Below, one piece after another: positions 1 to 12,747 of a DNA stretch of 64,000 nucleotides. The translations under genes were made by a program, and so were the position numbers. Origin of the DNA: Lampris incognitus (Eukaryota > Chordata > Actinopteri > Lampriformes > Lampridae); the NCBI RefSeq assembly GCF_029633865.1, contig NC_079219.1:14240637-14304636 (forward strand), in the 5' to 3' direction. Each line of letters opens with the position of its first letter. Position 1 is the first letter of the stretch. The notes under the pieces were generated by a model. The model was given only the letters and a program-made list of their open reading frames with translations. It had not been told where the DNA came from and did no database searches.

Positions 1-470
1 GGAGGTGCTCTGAGCTAATGCAGTTTCATGGAAAAATACGAATTTCACTGTTGAAGTGATCCCTTGCAGTTTATGCATGATGGTGCAAGGACAAAGCTTT
101 ATGGCTGGAGCTTGATGATGAATCAGTCATAGAGCCATTAAATATTTCACATTTCACCAAATGACTGCAGGGCAGAGCCAATAATCAAGCTGAGATACCA
201 TGGAATCATGGAGCTTGTAAAATAGGGATATGATTTGAAAAGTTGCAAGGTTTCCCGTAATGTCTCAAAGATATCAGATGTTTGATAGCATTAACTGGTT
301 GCGAAGGAATATCTTCAGATCAAACAAACTTTATTTAATCCACGAGTACTGTGCGCATGACACCAACAAAACACATGAGTTTTTTCATAAAGGTAGGGAA
401 GAACAATGATTACTGACAGAATGGTTTCACTACATATAATTTAACCCCCCAACGTTCAACTCTCAGCGCA
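1..470. other. unassigned sequence
   Basis: I see no gene, repeat with recognisable ends, or RNA gene here. The sequence is AT-rich and has no long reading frame of its own. Confidence 0.5.
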
Positions 471-472
471 TA

Positions 473-1450
473 CACTGATCAGCCAAAACATTAAAACCAC
501 CTATATAATATTGTGTAGGTACCTCTCGTGCCGCCAAAACAGCTCGGACCCGTCGAGGCATGGACTCCACAAGACCTCTGAAGGTGTCCTCTGGTATCTG
601 GCACCAAGGCGTTAGCAGCGGATCCTTTAAGTCCTGTAGGTTGTGAGGTGGGGCCTCCATGGATCGGACTTGTTTTTCCAGCACATCCCACAGATGCTTC
701 ATTGTATTGAGATCTGGGGAATTTGGAGACCACCAAGGCAACACCTTGAATTCTTTGTTATGTTCCTCAAACCATTTGTGAACAATTTTGGCAGTGGGGC
801 AGGGTGCATTATCCTGCTGAAAGAGGCCACTGCCATCAGGGAATATTGTTGCCGTGGAGGGGTTTACCTGGTCTGCAATGATGTTTAGGTAGGTGGCACG
901 CGTCAAAGTAACATCCACATGAATGCCAGGTCCCAAGGTTTCCCCGCAGAACATTGCCCAGAGCATCACATTGCCTCCACCGACTTGCGTCCTTCCCATA
1001 GTGCATCCTGGTGCCATCTCTCCCCTAAGTAAATGAAGCACACGCGCCCGGCCGTCCACATGATGTAAAAGAAAACATGATTCATCAGACCAGGCCACCT
1101 TCTTCAGTTGCTCCATAGTCCACATGCCCACTGTAGGTGCTTTCAGCGGTGGACAGGGGTCATCACGGGCACTCTGACCGGTCTGCGGCTATTATATGCA
1201 GCCCCATACGCAGCAAGCTGTGATGCACTGTGTGTTCTGACACCTGTCTATCATAGCCAGCATTCACTTTTTCAGCAATCTGAGCTACAGAAGCTCTTCT
1301 GTGGGATCGGACCAGACGGGCCAGCCTTCACTCCCTACATGCATCAATGAACCTTGGGCGCCCATGACCCTGTCGCTGGTTCGCCGGTTGTCCATCCTTG
1401 GACCACTTTTTAATCATTCCAGTATAAACTCTGTGAAATTGTTTTGGTGG
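473..1450 (-). mobile_element. Tc1-like DNA transposon, decayed and missing one end
   Basis: The low-coordinate end carries a Tc1-type terminal repeat (TACACTGATCAGCC after a TA). On the minus strand 1131-485 encodes the DDE transposase from about the first catalytic Asp onward: WSDESCF (first D), FQQDNAPC (second D), then NTMKHLWD, where the family normally has NPIEHLW. The third catalytic residue is therefore Lys instead of Glu, so this copy could not cut DNA. The C-terminus (LVESMPRRVRAVLAAR) is typical. Upstream, 1131-1400 still reads as the helix-turn-helix half of the protein but in shifted and interrupted frames. No matching terminal repeat is seen near 1450, so the transposase 5' end and right terminus are lost. 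It is a dead relic from a different Tc1 lineage than those at 39 and 49 kb. Confidence 0.9.
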
Positions 1451-4400
1451 TAACAAGGAGTTCTCTTCACTGTGGCCTGTCTTTTTTCAACTAAATATTT
1501 GATACCCTGCCTATGCAATAAACCTTTGCAGTTGAATTATCAGGTATTTTATCTGAAATGTTATTCATCTGATGATACATATGAAATATACGAAAAGCCC
1601 TGTTCATACTATATAATAAACAGGGGGATGTTTATGAATACATGTACAACCCTGCTGTACATGTTTAGGCCATGTCTGGTGCCACTCTGGTGACGGCATG
1701 GAACTATTTCCTCCCTCACGTAAGTAGTTGGGTGGACAGTCAACAGTGGATGAATAGTCGGCAGATGACAACGACTCACAAGTGCACGTGTGTGTGTATG
1801 CTTCATCCAACAATAATACCAACCTATCACTTCACATCGCCCAAAATAAATAGGTTGTGAACCCTTTTCAAGGAAGTCCTCTTCTGGAGACTTTTGCATC
1901 TCCACTAAAATGCAAAGCAACGTGAATCTTATTATTGACCATTTCATTTGAAGTAAGCATGTCATTAATCTTTCATGAAATCCTGATTTATTTGGACTTG
2001 CAAGTGAAAATGTCAGCTGGAATGAATTTTAATTTGCACGGTGTCCAATCTTTATACCAAGGGCCAAATTGCTTGCAGCTAAGGCCTATTATGTTTAGGC
2101 AGCAACAGTTTTGCGTTATTTACTTTAGTTTGAGATGTCCAAAAAGTGTGTTTATGATCATATATTTGTCGTTTTTGGTTTGATAACATACCTACTGTCC
2201 GGCCCTGCTCTCAGGGTCAGCAGGCCAACACATAAGAATGCCACCCATGCAAAATAATGATCCCAGAAGCTCAGCTGCAGTATATAGGTCCAAGCTGGAA
2301 GCTGCACACACATTAGAAGGCAGGTGCATCAAATACATCTGATAGCAAGCCTTCCCTGCTCCACTCTACAGCACAAGTGTTTGGGTCATCAGGGAAGAGA
2401 GGGCAGCTAATCAGTTCCTACCAGTATCTCTGTAAAAACTCTCCTAAGGCAAGTTTTCAAAGTATCACTCCCTCACTCCAGAGAGAGAGAGAGAGAGAGA
2501 GAGTGAAAAGAAACTCTAATCGGAACCGGTTTGTCAGTCCCAGAGTTTTTATCAGCTCCGCTCCTCCTCTCTGTGATTTAGTTACCGGGCCAATGTCATC
2601 GACCCCAGCGCAATCTATCAGCCCGTGTCGATTCACAGAGCTGTGGGACTCCAAACCATAACCATGGCCTCCGCCCATCCTTTGTTTTCCCTGAGACATT
2701 TCCATTTAGATTTCGTCAAGATACACTCATCAGGTTATATGTATTGCTGTGATGTGATAGGCAAGGAGGTTCTCTTGGTTTTATATCTTTGCCGTCTCTT
2801 TTGGTAGCACTCCCGGCTCACCTCCTTACAAGATAAGAACTGGGATGTGTTTACACCTATAGAGGGACTTTGGCTGGCGGTAGATTGTTCGTTTGCTTAT
2901 TAATGAAGTCGTGTCTTCTTTGTCAGCTTGACAAGACATGAATTAGGGGCCCAATCTGGATCAGTGCATAGCACCACCTGTGGCGGCACGATTGTTCCTC
3001 TACCCGTTCTTACTTTATTAAACTGGATAGATTGGTTTTCTCTGTCAGATTGATTGACTGAGCTCCCAGTACAAGAAGTGAAAGGTAGCGCGCCATGATG
3101 AAATTTGGTTGTATTTTGACATTGTAAAATGAATGGGATATGTGGTTGTGTTCTTATCGCTGGCACAAAATGAGCCAAACTTTTCAGCTGGGGGTAAGAG
3201 CGGAAAGTAATGGAGTGGATTCTTCTATCAGCAAAGCTTACCTTTACAAAGTCCTAATATGAATATATATCCATAGTTGATGTATTTCAAGAAAGAAAAA
3301 AAAGAAGAAGCTTAGATTAATGCTTGACTGTAAATGCATCAGAATGACTTGGTTGCAATTTTTTTAACACCGCGAAAGGACAAAAGGAGTCATTTAATTG
3401 TTAAGGATGCAGTTAAATGTCCCATATAGAAACTCCCCGATTATAACATGCCTCGGCTCAAACAAACCGGCTGCTAATTTTGATAACTGTTATTTTAAGG
3501 AGTCTCTTTGTATTTTTTTTGGTTCTTGTGGTTTCATTATCGACCTAATGTATGAAATTTACAGTTTAAGAATTTGAATGAGAGCAGGTAATTAGTTTCA
3601 CATGACCCACGCCTCCTCTAGCTTCTCAAAGGAAGTGGATCTAATGACTGGTGCTGAGACAATGGTGCACAGTGGTCGCCTGCAGAGTTGTTCTCCTCAT
3701 TGTGAGCATCAAAAATGAAATTAAACAATTAAGGAAGGAAGCAACAATGTATGATTGAAAACATAATGGTTCTCAGATTACCCGCTTAAACAAAGCATGC
3801 GCTGCTGATTGCTTTCCTTATTTCTATCATCAGACTGACGGCTACTGCATGTCAGAGACTGAATGTCACCTCCTTTTCTAGAAAGACTGGTACAAAAAAA
3901 AACCCTTTCAAACACATCTGTCAGAAAATTGAATCCAACGTTGTAGGTGGGTAATTTAATGGTGTGTATAAAGGAAAGGAGATGAGAAAAGGAAGGATTG
4001 AGATGGGCCTATAACAAAGGCAGACTGAGCCATCTGGAGTCTTTTGAGAGAGAGCATAGCATGGCATGGTTGGAGGGTTGGTACTCTCTGCTAGGTGATG
4101 GATTTTCCAAATTGAACAAAAGCGCTCTTCTCTGATGTATAATGTGAAACTACAGGAAAAAAACAAACATACATTGTTGTGGAGGACGCATCAAGGACAA
4201 AAGAGTTCAGTGAAATAACACAACTTAGTACCAGTGCTTATTCCAACATTTGTAAAAGAGATACATCATTTAGATGGCAAGGCATGGCAGAATGTTGCTG
4301 TAGGTTTCAAAGCTAAAAATCAACCAAAAGTCACAAATTGTAAAGTTCTACATATGGCCAGAGGAAAGAGGAAAGCTTGAAACCTTTGTGGGAAACATTA

Positions 4401-7400
4401 ACCTAATTAGATAAGCGAACAGACAGTTGGCTTCACGTATCACTTCACAGACTGTAAAAAAAAGTCTATCTGTCATCCCCCTGGGGTACACGACCGTGAT
4501 CATTGTGCAAGTCCCCAGTGGGAAAAGTACAATGTCGGTGAACATGAAATTTTACAACATCCTGGTTATCTGGGCATATAATGTGTTGAGGAGTTGTGGC
4601 TGTGTCTAACCAAGCTGTACGTTTATAGTTCATGGGGGCTGAGCAGGGTTATCCATTACCCTTGAGTGGCTTTGTATGGGCTTTGGCAGGACACTGGCCT
4701 TCAGATAGGCTGTGCGTGCTTCCTTCCCACCTCAGTTAGCCTCCAGTATCTGTTCAACCAGCCTAGGATGAATTGATGTGATCAGCAGGATAGCTGCTTA
4801 GTGTTAAGAGGTAGATGTTATCCATCTCAGTAACCACTGAGAAGAGGCAAGAAATGTCTCTCTTAAGAACAGAGTGAAGCTCTACATCAACAAGTGTATG
4901 ATGAATTCTGACAGTGTCTCAGAACCGCTGCATCTGTACAGTATATCGATGCCAGCAAGGACATGGCTATTGATTGCAAGAGACTTTGAGAGCAATCATC
5001 GACTCCGTGCGCCCCAATGTCTCAAAATGTTTGATTCAGACCACGCAATTTTCCTACATCAACACTGGATGGCTCTTTCACAAAGCTTACGACATCTGTG
5101 GACGCCCGTATAACTTTGTTCACTCTACAACAACCACGAGTGGCTTCTGCGGCTTCGTTTACTTCATTCAAGAGTCTCCATCTACCCATTAATCGATCTC
5201 TTGCCCTTGCTATGTATGTCTAGCACGTTTGTTTTTCCTCTTCTCCCAGGTTAACAATGGAGTATTGTGGATGAAGAAAGGGATGTTTCAGGTTTGGGTT
5301 TTGTTCCAATGCCGAGCTAGAGAACGCACTGCATATCCATACAATGCCCATTTGTAGGCTGCTAAATCTGTTTTTTTTGTTGTTGTTGTTGTTGTTGTCT
5401 GAATCCAGATGACAAGTCGCTTTTCAGTGTCATACAGAGACAAGGGGGGGGGGAAAGGAAAGGAACGAGAGCCTGAGTGACAGGTGGGGTGTACAGCATG
5501 CATATGGCTGTCAGTCCATCAATTAATTCTTGAGGAAACCAGGCCCTGTGTCATATTACTTTGAAACTTATCTTAAAATTTCAGTCAAGTAGCAAAGGAC
5601 GCCTTTTTGTCTCAAATTGATAAAAATGTCAATGCTTTATCAAGAGGAGCAAATTTGTTTAAGGGAAAGCTCGCTTTAAGATGTTTGCAGATCCAAATAA
5701 AATATATTAACGAAACAATCATAAAACTGGGAAACGCTTCAAATGATCCAGATACAGCCTGCAAAATGCAGCGCTATAATTCATCTGGCTTTGGTCCCAC
5801 TCCCTGTGATTAAAAATCACTCTTCAAAAAAAACATAAATTCATAAAAAAATTCTTTATCTGTTACATTCAAAACAAGTTTTTGATAGCAAAATACTTTT
5901 ATACTAGTCGAATACAGTCCTTGTATACTGTCTCTGGCTCACAATGATAACGCTGTGCTATAATTAATCATTAATATATCATGGGTTTACAAAGACAGGT
6001 ATTGCATTGGCCATTTCATTTTATTCCCAATTTTCCTGGTCTGATGATGCTTTTCTTGAGTTTTTCATATGACTACCGGCCTCATAATACTTTGATTTCT
6101 TTCAAGTCCTTTCTCCTTGAAAAGATGTGAAAATACAACGATAACAAAGGTGCATGGGCAAAAATAATAAGAAGAGGTCTACCACACACATACAAAAAAA
6201 AAAGATGAGAGAGGGAGTTGGCTAGCTGTCACCTGGCAAATAAAGAGAGGACAACTTAATAACGCCAAACAAAGCGGTTCCCTCTAGCAAGTACAATCCT
6301 TAATTACAAAATATGATAGGCAATCGAGGCCACCCAATATTACCTCAGCAACCTCAATACAAATCAAGAAAGCAAAACAATCATTCGAAAGGGAATTGAG
6401 AGTCAAGGAGTCTTGTGAAGAAAGCCATAAATTGAGCATTTGGCCAAAAGAGACAGAGGAGATGAGGGAGGCTGGAGGAAGAGGGATGGTGGGAGTGTCA
6501 AGAAGCAACAACTCAAAATCTAATGAAGACAAGAGAAATCAGAACCAGAATCCGCTTTACTGGCCAAGTGTGCATGCACACGGCGAATTTGACTCCGGTA
6601 CACAGCAGCTTCTAGCCCTTGCAGACATCACTCGCAGAAAAATTAAAAAAAAAGAACTGATAGTTGAAAGGGGAAGGAGGCAGCCCGTAAGGTGATTATC
6701 ACTATCTGTTAATTGGGTTTAGGACTCTCTAAGCGCGTGATATAACGCAGTGAATTAACCGCATCCAAGACAGATGCATCAGGGAAGCATTTCTGCTTTA
6801 AATGTCAATGATCCCCCCCCCCTTCATTTCTGTAAAATACACTCCAGCTCAGTGATGTTGCAGCTGGCGCAGCATGCATATGGATTTCTGCTCTCCTAAA
6901 ATGTAAATGTAGGCTTTGTGTGGCTTTATATGTGAGAGGGATGTTGAAAGGGAGAAGACCACGCTTGTTCAGAGAGAGCGAGAGTTTATGTTATGTGAAT
7001 ACAGAGCCCCGCTTAATAACCGCAGACCCGTATCCTGACAAGCTTAAGTAACAATTGACAACAAACGCAGTGTTGACCCAAATAAACCTCCACATATGGA
7101 GAGATACATTAATAAAGGAATGCCAACGCAGATGCGACTACAGTCAAAGCTAAATGCCAAATGCGTACCCACACACACATCCATATATGTAAAACAGTGA
7201 GTACCCACCCACAAGGCTGCAGTGTAAACAGGACATTACTCCAAAGCATTGTCCCCCAAGGAACATCTGCATGGGAGGAACTGTCAGAGAAATTATTACA
7301 CCGTACCAGCTAATGTTACATTTAATCTATTAAGCAAATGTGTGGGGAGATAATTAACCAGTGTGCATTTTTGATGGGAGGATTGGTTGTGCATCCGGAT

Positions 7401-7947
7401 GACTTTTTTTTCTATTTTGCAGTCCACACACCAGATGGCTTATAATAATCATAGATGTTCAAAATTATTAAAGTGGCAGCCCATCACTGTTGGAGAAAAA
7501 AAACTTTTTTAATTTGACTTTAAAAAGACTGAACAGTCTTGACATGCAATAGGTCAACGGATTCTTACTACTTCCATCAAAGTCAAGTTACGTTTGAATA
7601 CCAAGTATTTACTCTTCATCTTCAGCAGATATCCATATGGTGAGAGGCGCCGTCGCTCATCAATAAGAGATATTTTGTCAGGAGGCTATACAGATCACGT
7701 GTGCCCCCTAATGGAATGAATAATTACGTGTGAACATCAATATTATAGGGAAAGAGAATGCTTTGAAATCAAAAGTCCTTGAGTTTGTGTGGAAGATTTG
7801 ACAAATGATTAGTAGAAACCCTAATTCGTGGTCTCCGGGCACAGGAAGAAAAGGGGGTAAAGGCTGCGCTCGTTGAATATTTTAAAGTTTTGCTGTGTTT
7901 GTGAGAGCTAGGAAACAATCTTCCTCTTTTTGCATTTGCTATATAAT
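1451..7947. other. unassigned intergenic stretch
   Basis: No gene could be supported across these 6.5 kb. Visible items are minor: a short (GA)n run near 2483-2504, a (TTG)n run near 5371-5398, and several oligo-T or oligo-A tracts. Open frames here are short, lack recognisable motifs and show no paired splice sites. Conserved noncoding DNA would be invisible to me without an alignment. Confidence 0.4.
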
Positions 7948-8292
7948 TGTAAACTGCAAAAGACTCACTGCCGATCGGCTGGGGGCTGGGGGCGAGTCGA
8001 GTTGGCCCCTTTAGTCGAGCGGCCGGCGATGTCGCCTTGTGGTGCAGTACGCTTCATATCGAATCCCGCAGCGGGCGAGGAAATAGCTCGGTCACGTCGG
8101 TGGAAGCAGTGGGATGTGGAAGCGTCCAGAAAGCGTGCTGCCGGTCCTTTACAAGTCTCTTCGGAGCGCGGGAATAACGACGCGCGAAGCCGCGCTTCCG
8201 GAAGACGGTGACTGCTGTAACCTACAAAAAGACTCACTGGCCAATCGCCAGGGGTCGCCCCGCCCCCCAGTCGAGAAAATAGCTCGGTTACA
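7948..8292 (+). mobile_element. miniature LTR element (TRIM-like), copy 1, degraded
   Basis: This is a non-coding element related to the one at 37157-37529. It starts with TG, and a related terminal repeat (starting 8216, ending TTACA at 8292) closes it. A primer-binding-like segment lies just after the first repeat (about 8097-8115), related to the tRNA-Leu(AAG)-matching site of the other copy. The first terminal repeat contains a tRNA-like stretch (AGTCGAGCGG and ATCGAATCCCGC). There is no gag or pol. It looks degraded and older than copy 2, and its flanking target duplication (TAAT/TAAC) is only approximate. The family assignment is inferred from structure alone. Confidence 0.6.
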
Positions 8293-8317
8293 TAACGATG
8301 GCCACTATAATGACTCC

Positions 8318-8591
8318 AAGCTAATGGGGTTCGAATCCCCGTGTTACCTTCGGCTTGGTCGGGCGTCCCTACAGACACAGTTGGCCGTTTCTGCGGGTGG
8401 GTATGTGTTGTGGTCGCTGCACTAGCGCCTCCTCTGGTCGGTCTGGGCGCCTGTCCGGGGGGAATAGCGTGATCCTCCCACGCGCTACGTCCCCCAGGTG
8501 AAACCCATCACAGTCACTCTTTCGAGCCGAGTGGGGTAATTGGCCAAGTACAACTGGGGAGAAAATTGGGAAATTAAAAAAAAAAAGAGTG
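8318..8591 (+). repeat. tRNA-derived SINE, family A, 5'-truncated
   Basis: The copy begins inside the tRNA-like head at the B box (GGTTCGAATCCCCGTG, about 8329) and runs through the family body to an A-rich end near 8591. The same body occurs at 33995, 42722-43595, 57284 and 60192. The head 5' of the B box is missing. It lies directly behind the miniature LTR element. Confidence 0.85.
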
Positions 8592-8635
8592 GTGCCATTC
8601 ACAAATCATATCAAACATTTGAAAAACATAACACC

Positions 8636-8750
8636 TACGGCCTGCCCAGGGTGTCTCCCCGCCTGCCGCCCGGTGACTGCTGGGATAGGCTCCAGCAGCC
8701 CCGCGACCCCGAGAGCAGAATACAAGGTTTGAATAATGGATGGATGGACA
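8636..8750 (+). repeat. SINE family B / LINE-type 3' tail fragment
   Basis: It contains the conserved block GGGATAGGCTCCAGC, then a CGACCC-type segment and an ATGGATGG tail. This is the 3' tail shared with the fuller family B copies at 43798-44176 and 46414-46745. Confidence 0.8.
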
Positions 8751-9574
8751 CCTACTTCTCTAACATCAAACTGAGGTTTTTTTTTAAAGGAACTTTTAGA
8801 AAAGAGGAACCGCAGCAAGAACTTTATAAGCATAAGAAAATCATTCCCTACACGCTCCCTCGCAACACTGATGATTTTTGTCAACTTCACAGGCTCATGT
8901 GGCGCTACATAACTACATTTCAATACAGCTCCCACACTGCATGGAGTCATTTTGTTGTGTATCAACACTGACCTCTTGTGGTGGTAAAAAAAACTTATTT
9001 TTTTTGCCAAAACGTGAACGGTGTCTCACAAAAAAGCTCTGATCTTACAGATAATAGCCACAGCCATCTTTCACTGTGCCCTATATACAGTATATATTTC
9101 ACTTCATAACCTCTTGTAAAGCCATTTTACGTCACCGCCAGCAGGTTCCAAGAATAAAATAGACCACCTGTCATTATTATATTTGCAAAAGGGTGTGTAA
9201 CGTTTGATGGGGGACGATGCATATAAGAAGGAGCGGGGACTTTTTACTGAATTTTACTGTCCTTAATCTAAAAAAAGGACGACCAAGCAGATCTGCAGCT
9301 CACTGATCAGACGTGAGCAGAATACATAAGCCTGCAGAACAACACGAGCGAGCCCCTTATCTTATTCAGTATGCATGTGTACAGACGCATACCGAAACAA
9401 CTCCATGACCTAGCACGTATCTCCCTTGAACTTGCAAGTCTGCACTACAGGTACAGTACAAGAGTTAATGCCGCGCTTTCTCGTCATTACACAGTAAATG
9501 TGTGCACCAAGTGATTTGAAGCGCATGTGCATTGCACATGGCGCTTTACATAAACACATGGAACCAGGAAAATG
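8751..9574. other. unassigned, downstream of paqr7
   Basis: No gene or bounded repeat recognised. This is the flank beyond the inferred end of the paqr7 transcript. Confidence 0.4.
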
Positions 9575-11536
9575 GAAGTTACTGTAAGACTTTATTTACT
9601 TAAATACCACAGGATATTAATACAGTTATTGTCACGTGTTTTACTTTTCATAGGCAAAAGACATTCTGGTCCCTCTCACCCTGAATCAAAGCAGGCTGGG
9701 GTTATAGGGCAAACTTGGGTAGTAGCATCAGTGCTCTTAAATTAACTTCAGGCAGTGCATGATAAGGTCAGGTCAGTACAGTACAATAACAGTTATAAGT
9801 TAGAATATTTTGGGTTTTCGAAAGATTAAAGCTCATCAATAACATAAATGCTGACTTGTCTGTCGGGGACATCATTACATATCACCTAAGCTCGTGGCTT
9901 ATGACATTATTCTGTCTCCGAGTTTATCTTTTAGCAGTACCATCACTGAAGCAATGACAGATTCATTGGCACGTTGTATAAAAAAAAACAACACTGAAAT
10001 CATAAATTAAGAGGTTAGGTCAGAGCTGACTTGTCTGTCACATTTTAGAGGTTAAGCAGAATATTTAGTGGAGCCACATCTCCATAAAATGTAAAAACAA
10101 AATGCTTCACAAAGGCGCTCATCTGACAGGACAGTGGATTGAAATGGTGCATTCACAGCCATGTAATTCTGAACGGGCAGCAAGACATTGAATGCAAAAA
10201 CAGACTTGAGAAAAAACGTTGCAAAATAAAAGTAACTGGATCCACCATAAAGTACTGATAAAATAAAAATATAAAAAAATCAAGAAATATGCAGTATTAT
10301 CGGTAGGAGGCTAAGCTTTCGTAGACATTCACATTTGAATCAAACAGGAGCATCTACATACTCAAAAGACATGCTTAGTGGCACAGACATACTCGCACAG
10401 AATCACATACACAAAAGCAGACAATCATACTTGAATAGGGCCTTTGTGTGTCGGTTCTGATCAAACAGGGAAACGATAACGCACAAAACCGCCGACACCA
10501 CGGGGAGAGAGAAAGGCAAAAGCTGAAGTTCCAGCCCTTTTGAATACAAAACTTGACATAGTCACAACAATAAAGAGACATCATAATAATCTTGGGCACA
10601 TAATTCAATCCATCTTTTTAACAACCGTCACTGAGTGCCAGCCTCATCTCCCATGCACAATTTAATAGCTTCTGTTTTGTTTTGTTTTTTACATGGAAAA
10701 GTTCTTCTTTTAGATAAGAGGTACGATGTTTGGTTCAAAAATGGGTTCCCAGCTTCCCACAGATATCATAGGAGATTTGTGTTTGGCGCAGTGTCATTCC
10801 CTTGATGAATTAAAAAGAATTAACATCCCTACTTTGAGGCCAACGGAAAAATGTAAGAATCATAAAAACACGAGCAGAGCGTCACTACAGTATCAGAGAG
10901 GTACAGCAAGATCACCGGATGGTCACTGGCAACTGCAGTATGCTGAATATTATCAAACTGTAATAACAAATGCAACATTTTTTTTAACGCCACAATTTCA
11001 TTCATCACATCACGAGGAATAAGAAATTGTCATCATCTCACTTAAAAGACATCTCGGGGACTAATAACTTTTTTTTTTTCTGCTCGTCTTGACGGCAAGT
11101 GTATTTCTTGCTTGGCGAAATATGACTTTCCTTCAGACTCATTAAAACCAGACCTCGAGGCTGGAAGATGATCTCACAGTGGAGGATGGATACTCGTACA
11201 GCACAGCCAATTCATAACGACAAATAATACCTTCACTTTTGTCCATGACCGTTTTGTCCTTCATTTTATCATCTCATTTTAAGTGCAATTTTTTTGCAGT
11301 GTATTAGCACTACCTGTATTGCTACAAAAAAAATGAAAGGACTCCCCTTTCTTAAAAGGTAGGGCACAAAAGGAGACAGCTAATAACACTTTACCAGGTC
11401 AGTGTAGATTGGCAGGCCACATACAGAACAACAAATACCAACTGTCATCGGTAACCTTGAACAAAATGAACATTTAATTCTTTTCACCCGTCTATCTAGG
11501 GTCGAACAGATAGAGGATTCCTCTTCCTCTCAAGCC
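9575..11536 (-). other. paqr7: probable paqr7 3' untranslated region
   Basis: This AT-rich, repeat-free stretch follows the paqr7 stop codon. A minus-strand AATAAA lies at 9596-9591, the first strong candidate polyadenylation signal I accept. A 3' UTR of about 2 kb is inferred, not shown; an earlier signal could be used. Confidence 0.4.
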
Positions 11537-12595
11537 CTACTCTATCTTTTCCTTCAGGGATGTCTGCACACGCTTGCGCACATAGAAAGCAGTGAGAGCA
11601 CAGCAGCAGGCAGTGAAGATGAAGAGTGCGATGGCGTCGTGGGCAAGGTCACCGTGCAGACGCTCGTAGAGGGTGCGGCGCTCTGTGAAGTCTATGCGCA
11701 GGGCCTCGATCTGCACAAGGGTGCACAGCACCAGGAACACGTGGAAGATCTGGTGGCCCTGCCCGAAGAAATCACACCTGCCGGGAAACCACCTTTCTGG
11801 GTGCGGGTAGCAGAAGAAGTAAGCACTCACCAGGAAAAAGAGCACCTGGTAACAGTGGTATGCCACAGCTGGGTCAGAGCAGCCCCGCCGGTGGCAGCTG
11901 TAGATGCGGTGAAGCACAGGGCTGATGTCCAGACAGTAGGCCAAGGCTGAGGGCACCACTTGGAACAGCTTGTGGGCAGATTTTGGCAATAGTGGACTGA
12001 CATATTTACCATAGCAACAGCCAAGGCAAGAGAGCCAGGCGAAGAATGCTGCGGTAGGCAAGAAAAACCTTCGTACACACACATGCCAGTCCTCATCTAT
12101 GGCATAGTAGAAGTGTGCTAGGGCGCTGCCATACTGGTAGATGGCAACGCCCACGTAGTCCAGGAAATAGAAGGTGTAGTGGGAGAGCTCCGATTTGGCA
12201 GCGAGAAGGTGAGCGAGGGAACTGCAGGAGAGGTACGTGAAGGCTGCAAGGAGGATGATGAAGAGGGGCTGAGCGTGTGGGTCCCGCAAAAAATCAACCG
12301 CTTCCGAGATCTCCTGCCACTTAACCAAAATGATCAGGGCAGCCAGCAGGTGTGTCCACACATTCAGCGCCTCATTGTGCCTCTGGAAAAGGGTGAGGAA
12401 GTAGTAGCGCCAGCTCTGGTCCGGCTGCCGGTAGCCGGTGAAAATGTGAGTCTCGCGGAACACCCAGGGAACATCAGAGGCCTTTACGGTGCAAGGCAGC
12501 GTGGGGAAGGCCGACTCCAACAGCTGAGGGATCTGACGCAATTGCTGAGCATTGATGAACAGGCGACCAATCTGCTCCATCACCACCGTCGCCAT
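11537..12595 (-). CDS. paqr7: membrane progestin receptor alpha (PAQR7), complete coding exon
   Basis: This 352-residue seven-helix PAQR receptor binds progestins at the cell surface. In fish oocytes mPR-alpha mediates the maturation response to progestin. It resembles PAQR7 more than PAQR8: DFLRDPHAQPLFI (about 101-113), SELSHYTFYFLDYVG (135-149), PERWFPG (266-272) and FGQGHQIFHVFLVLCTL (277-293). The PAQR metal-site histidines are visible as H129 in LAHLL and H281/H285 in HQIFH. HNEALNVWTHLL (73-84) leads into the first helix. I start at ATG 12595-12593 (MATVVMEQIG). The frame is open for 14 more codons, but that part is intron: a polypyrimidine tract ends in CTCTCTAG just upstream, so the exon begins at about 12603 with AGTTCACC before the ATG. 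This fits the family pattern of an intronless coding region with a 5' UTR intron. The frame is intact. Upstream exons were not located. Confidence 0.95.
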   Translation of the reverse strand: MATVVMEQIGRLFINAQQLRQIPQLLESAFPTLPCTVKASDVPWVFRETHIFTGYRQPDQSWRYYFLTLFQRHNEALNVWTHLLAALIILVKWQEISEAVDFLRDPHAQPLFIILLAAFTYLSCSSLAHLLAAKSELSHYTFYFLDYVGVAIYQYGSALAHFYYAIDEDWHVCVRRFFLPTAAFFAWLSCLGCCYGKYVSPLLPKSAHKLFQVVPSALAYCLDISPVLHRIYSCHRRGCSDPAVAYHCYQVLFFLVSAYFFCYPHPERWFPGRCDFFGQGHQIFHVFLVLCTLVQIEALRIDFTERRTLYERLHGDLAHDAIALFIFTACCCALTAFYVRKRVQTSLKEKIE

Positions 12596-12747
12596 GGTGA
12601 ACTCTAGAGAGGAGCAGAGAGAGGAGAAAGGAGACACAGCAATTCAATGTTTCTGGACTTCTGCAGCTGTTTTAATGTCTAGGTCAGTGCATGTATATGT
12701 GTGTCTACAAGTATTTGAATGGATATCTGCACGTCGAAAAAAAAAAC

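Noticed and set aside
4874-5192. Overlapping frames with Cys/His-rich residues, faintly like a ZP-type domain
   Set aside because: No frame holds together, no splice sites link pieces, and the resemblance is too weak to name.
12596-12637. N-terminal extension of PAQR7 (MSPFSSLCSSLEFT)
   Set aside because: It reads through a polypyrimidine tract and AG acceptor; family members start at the MATVV-type methionine.
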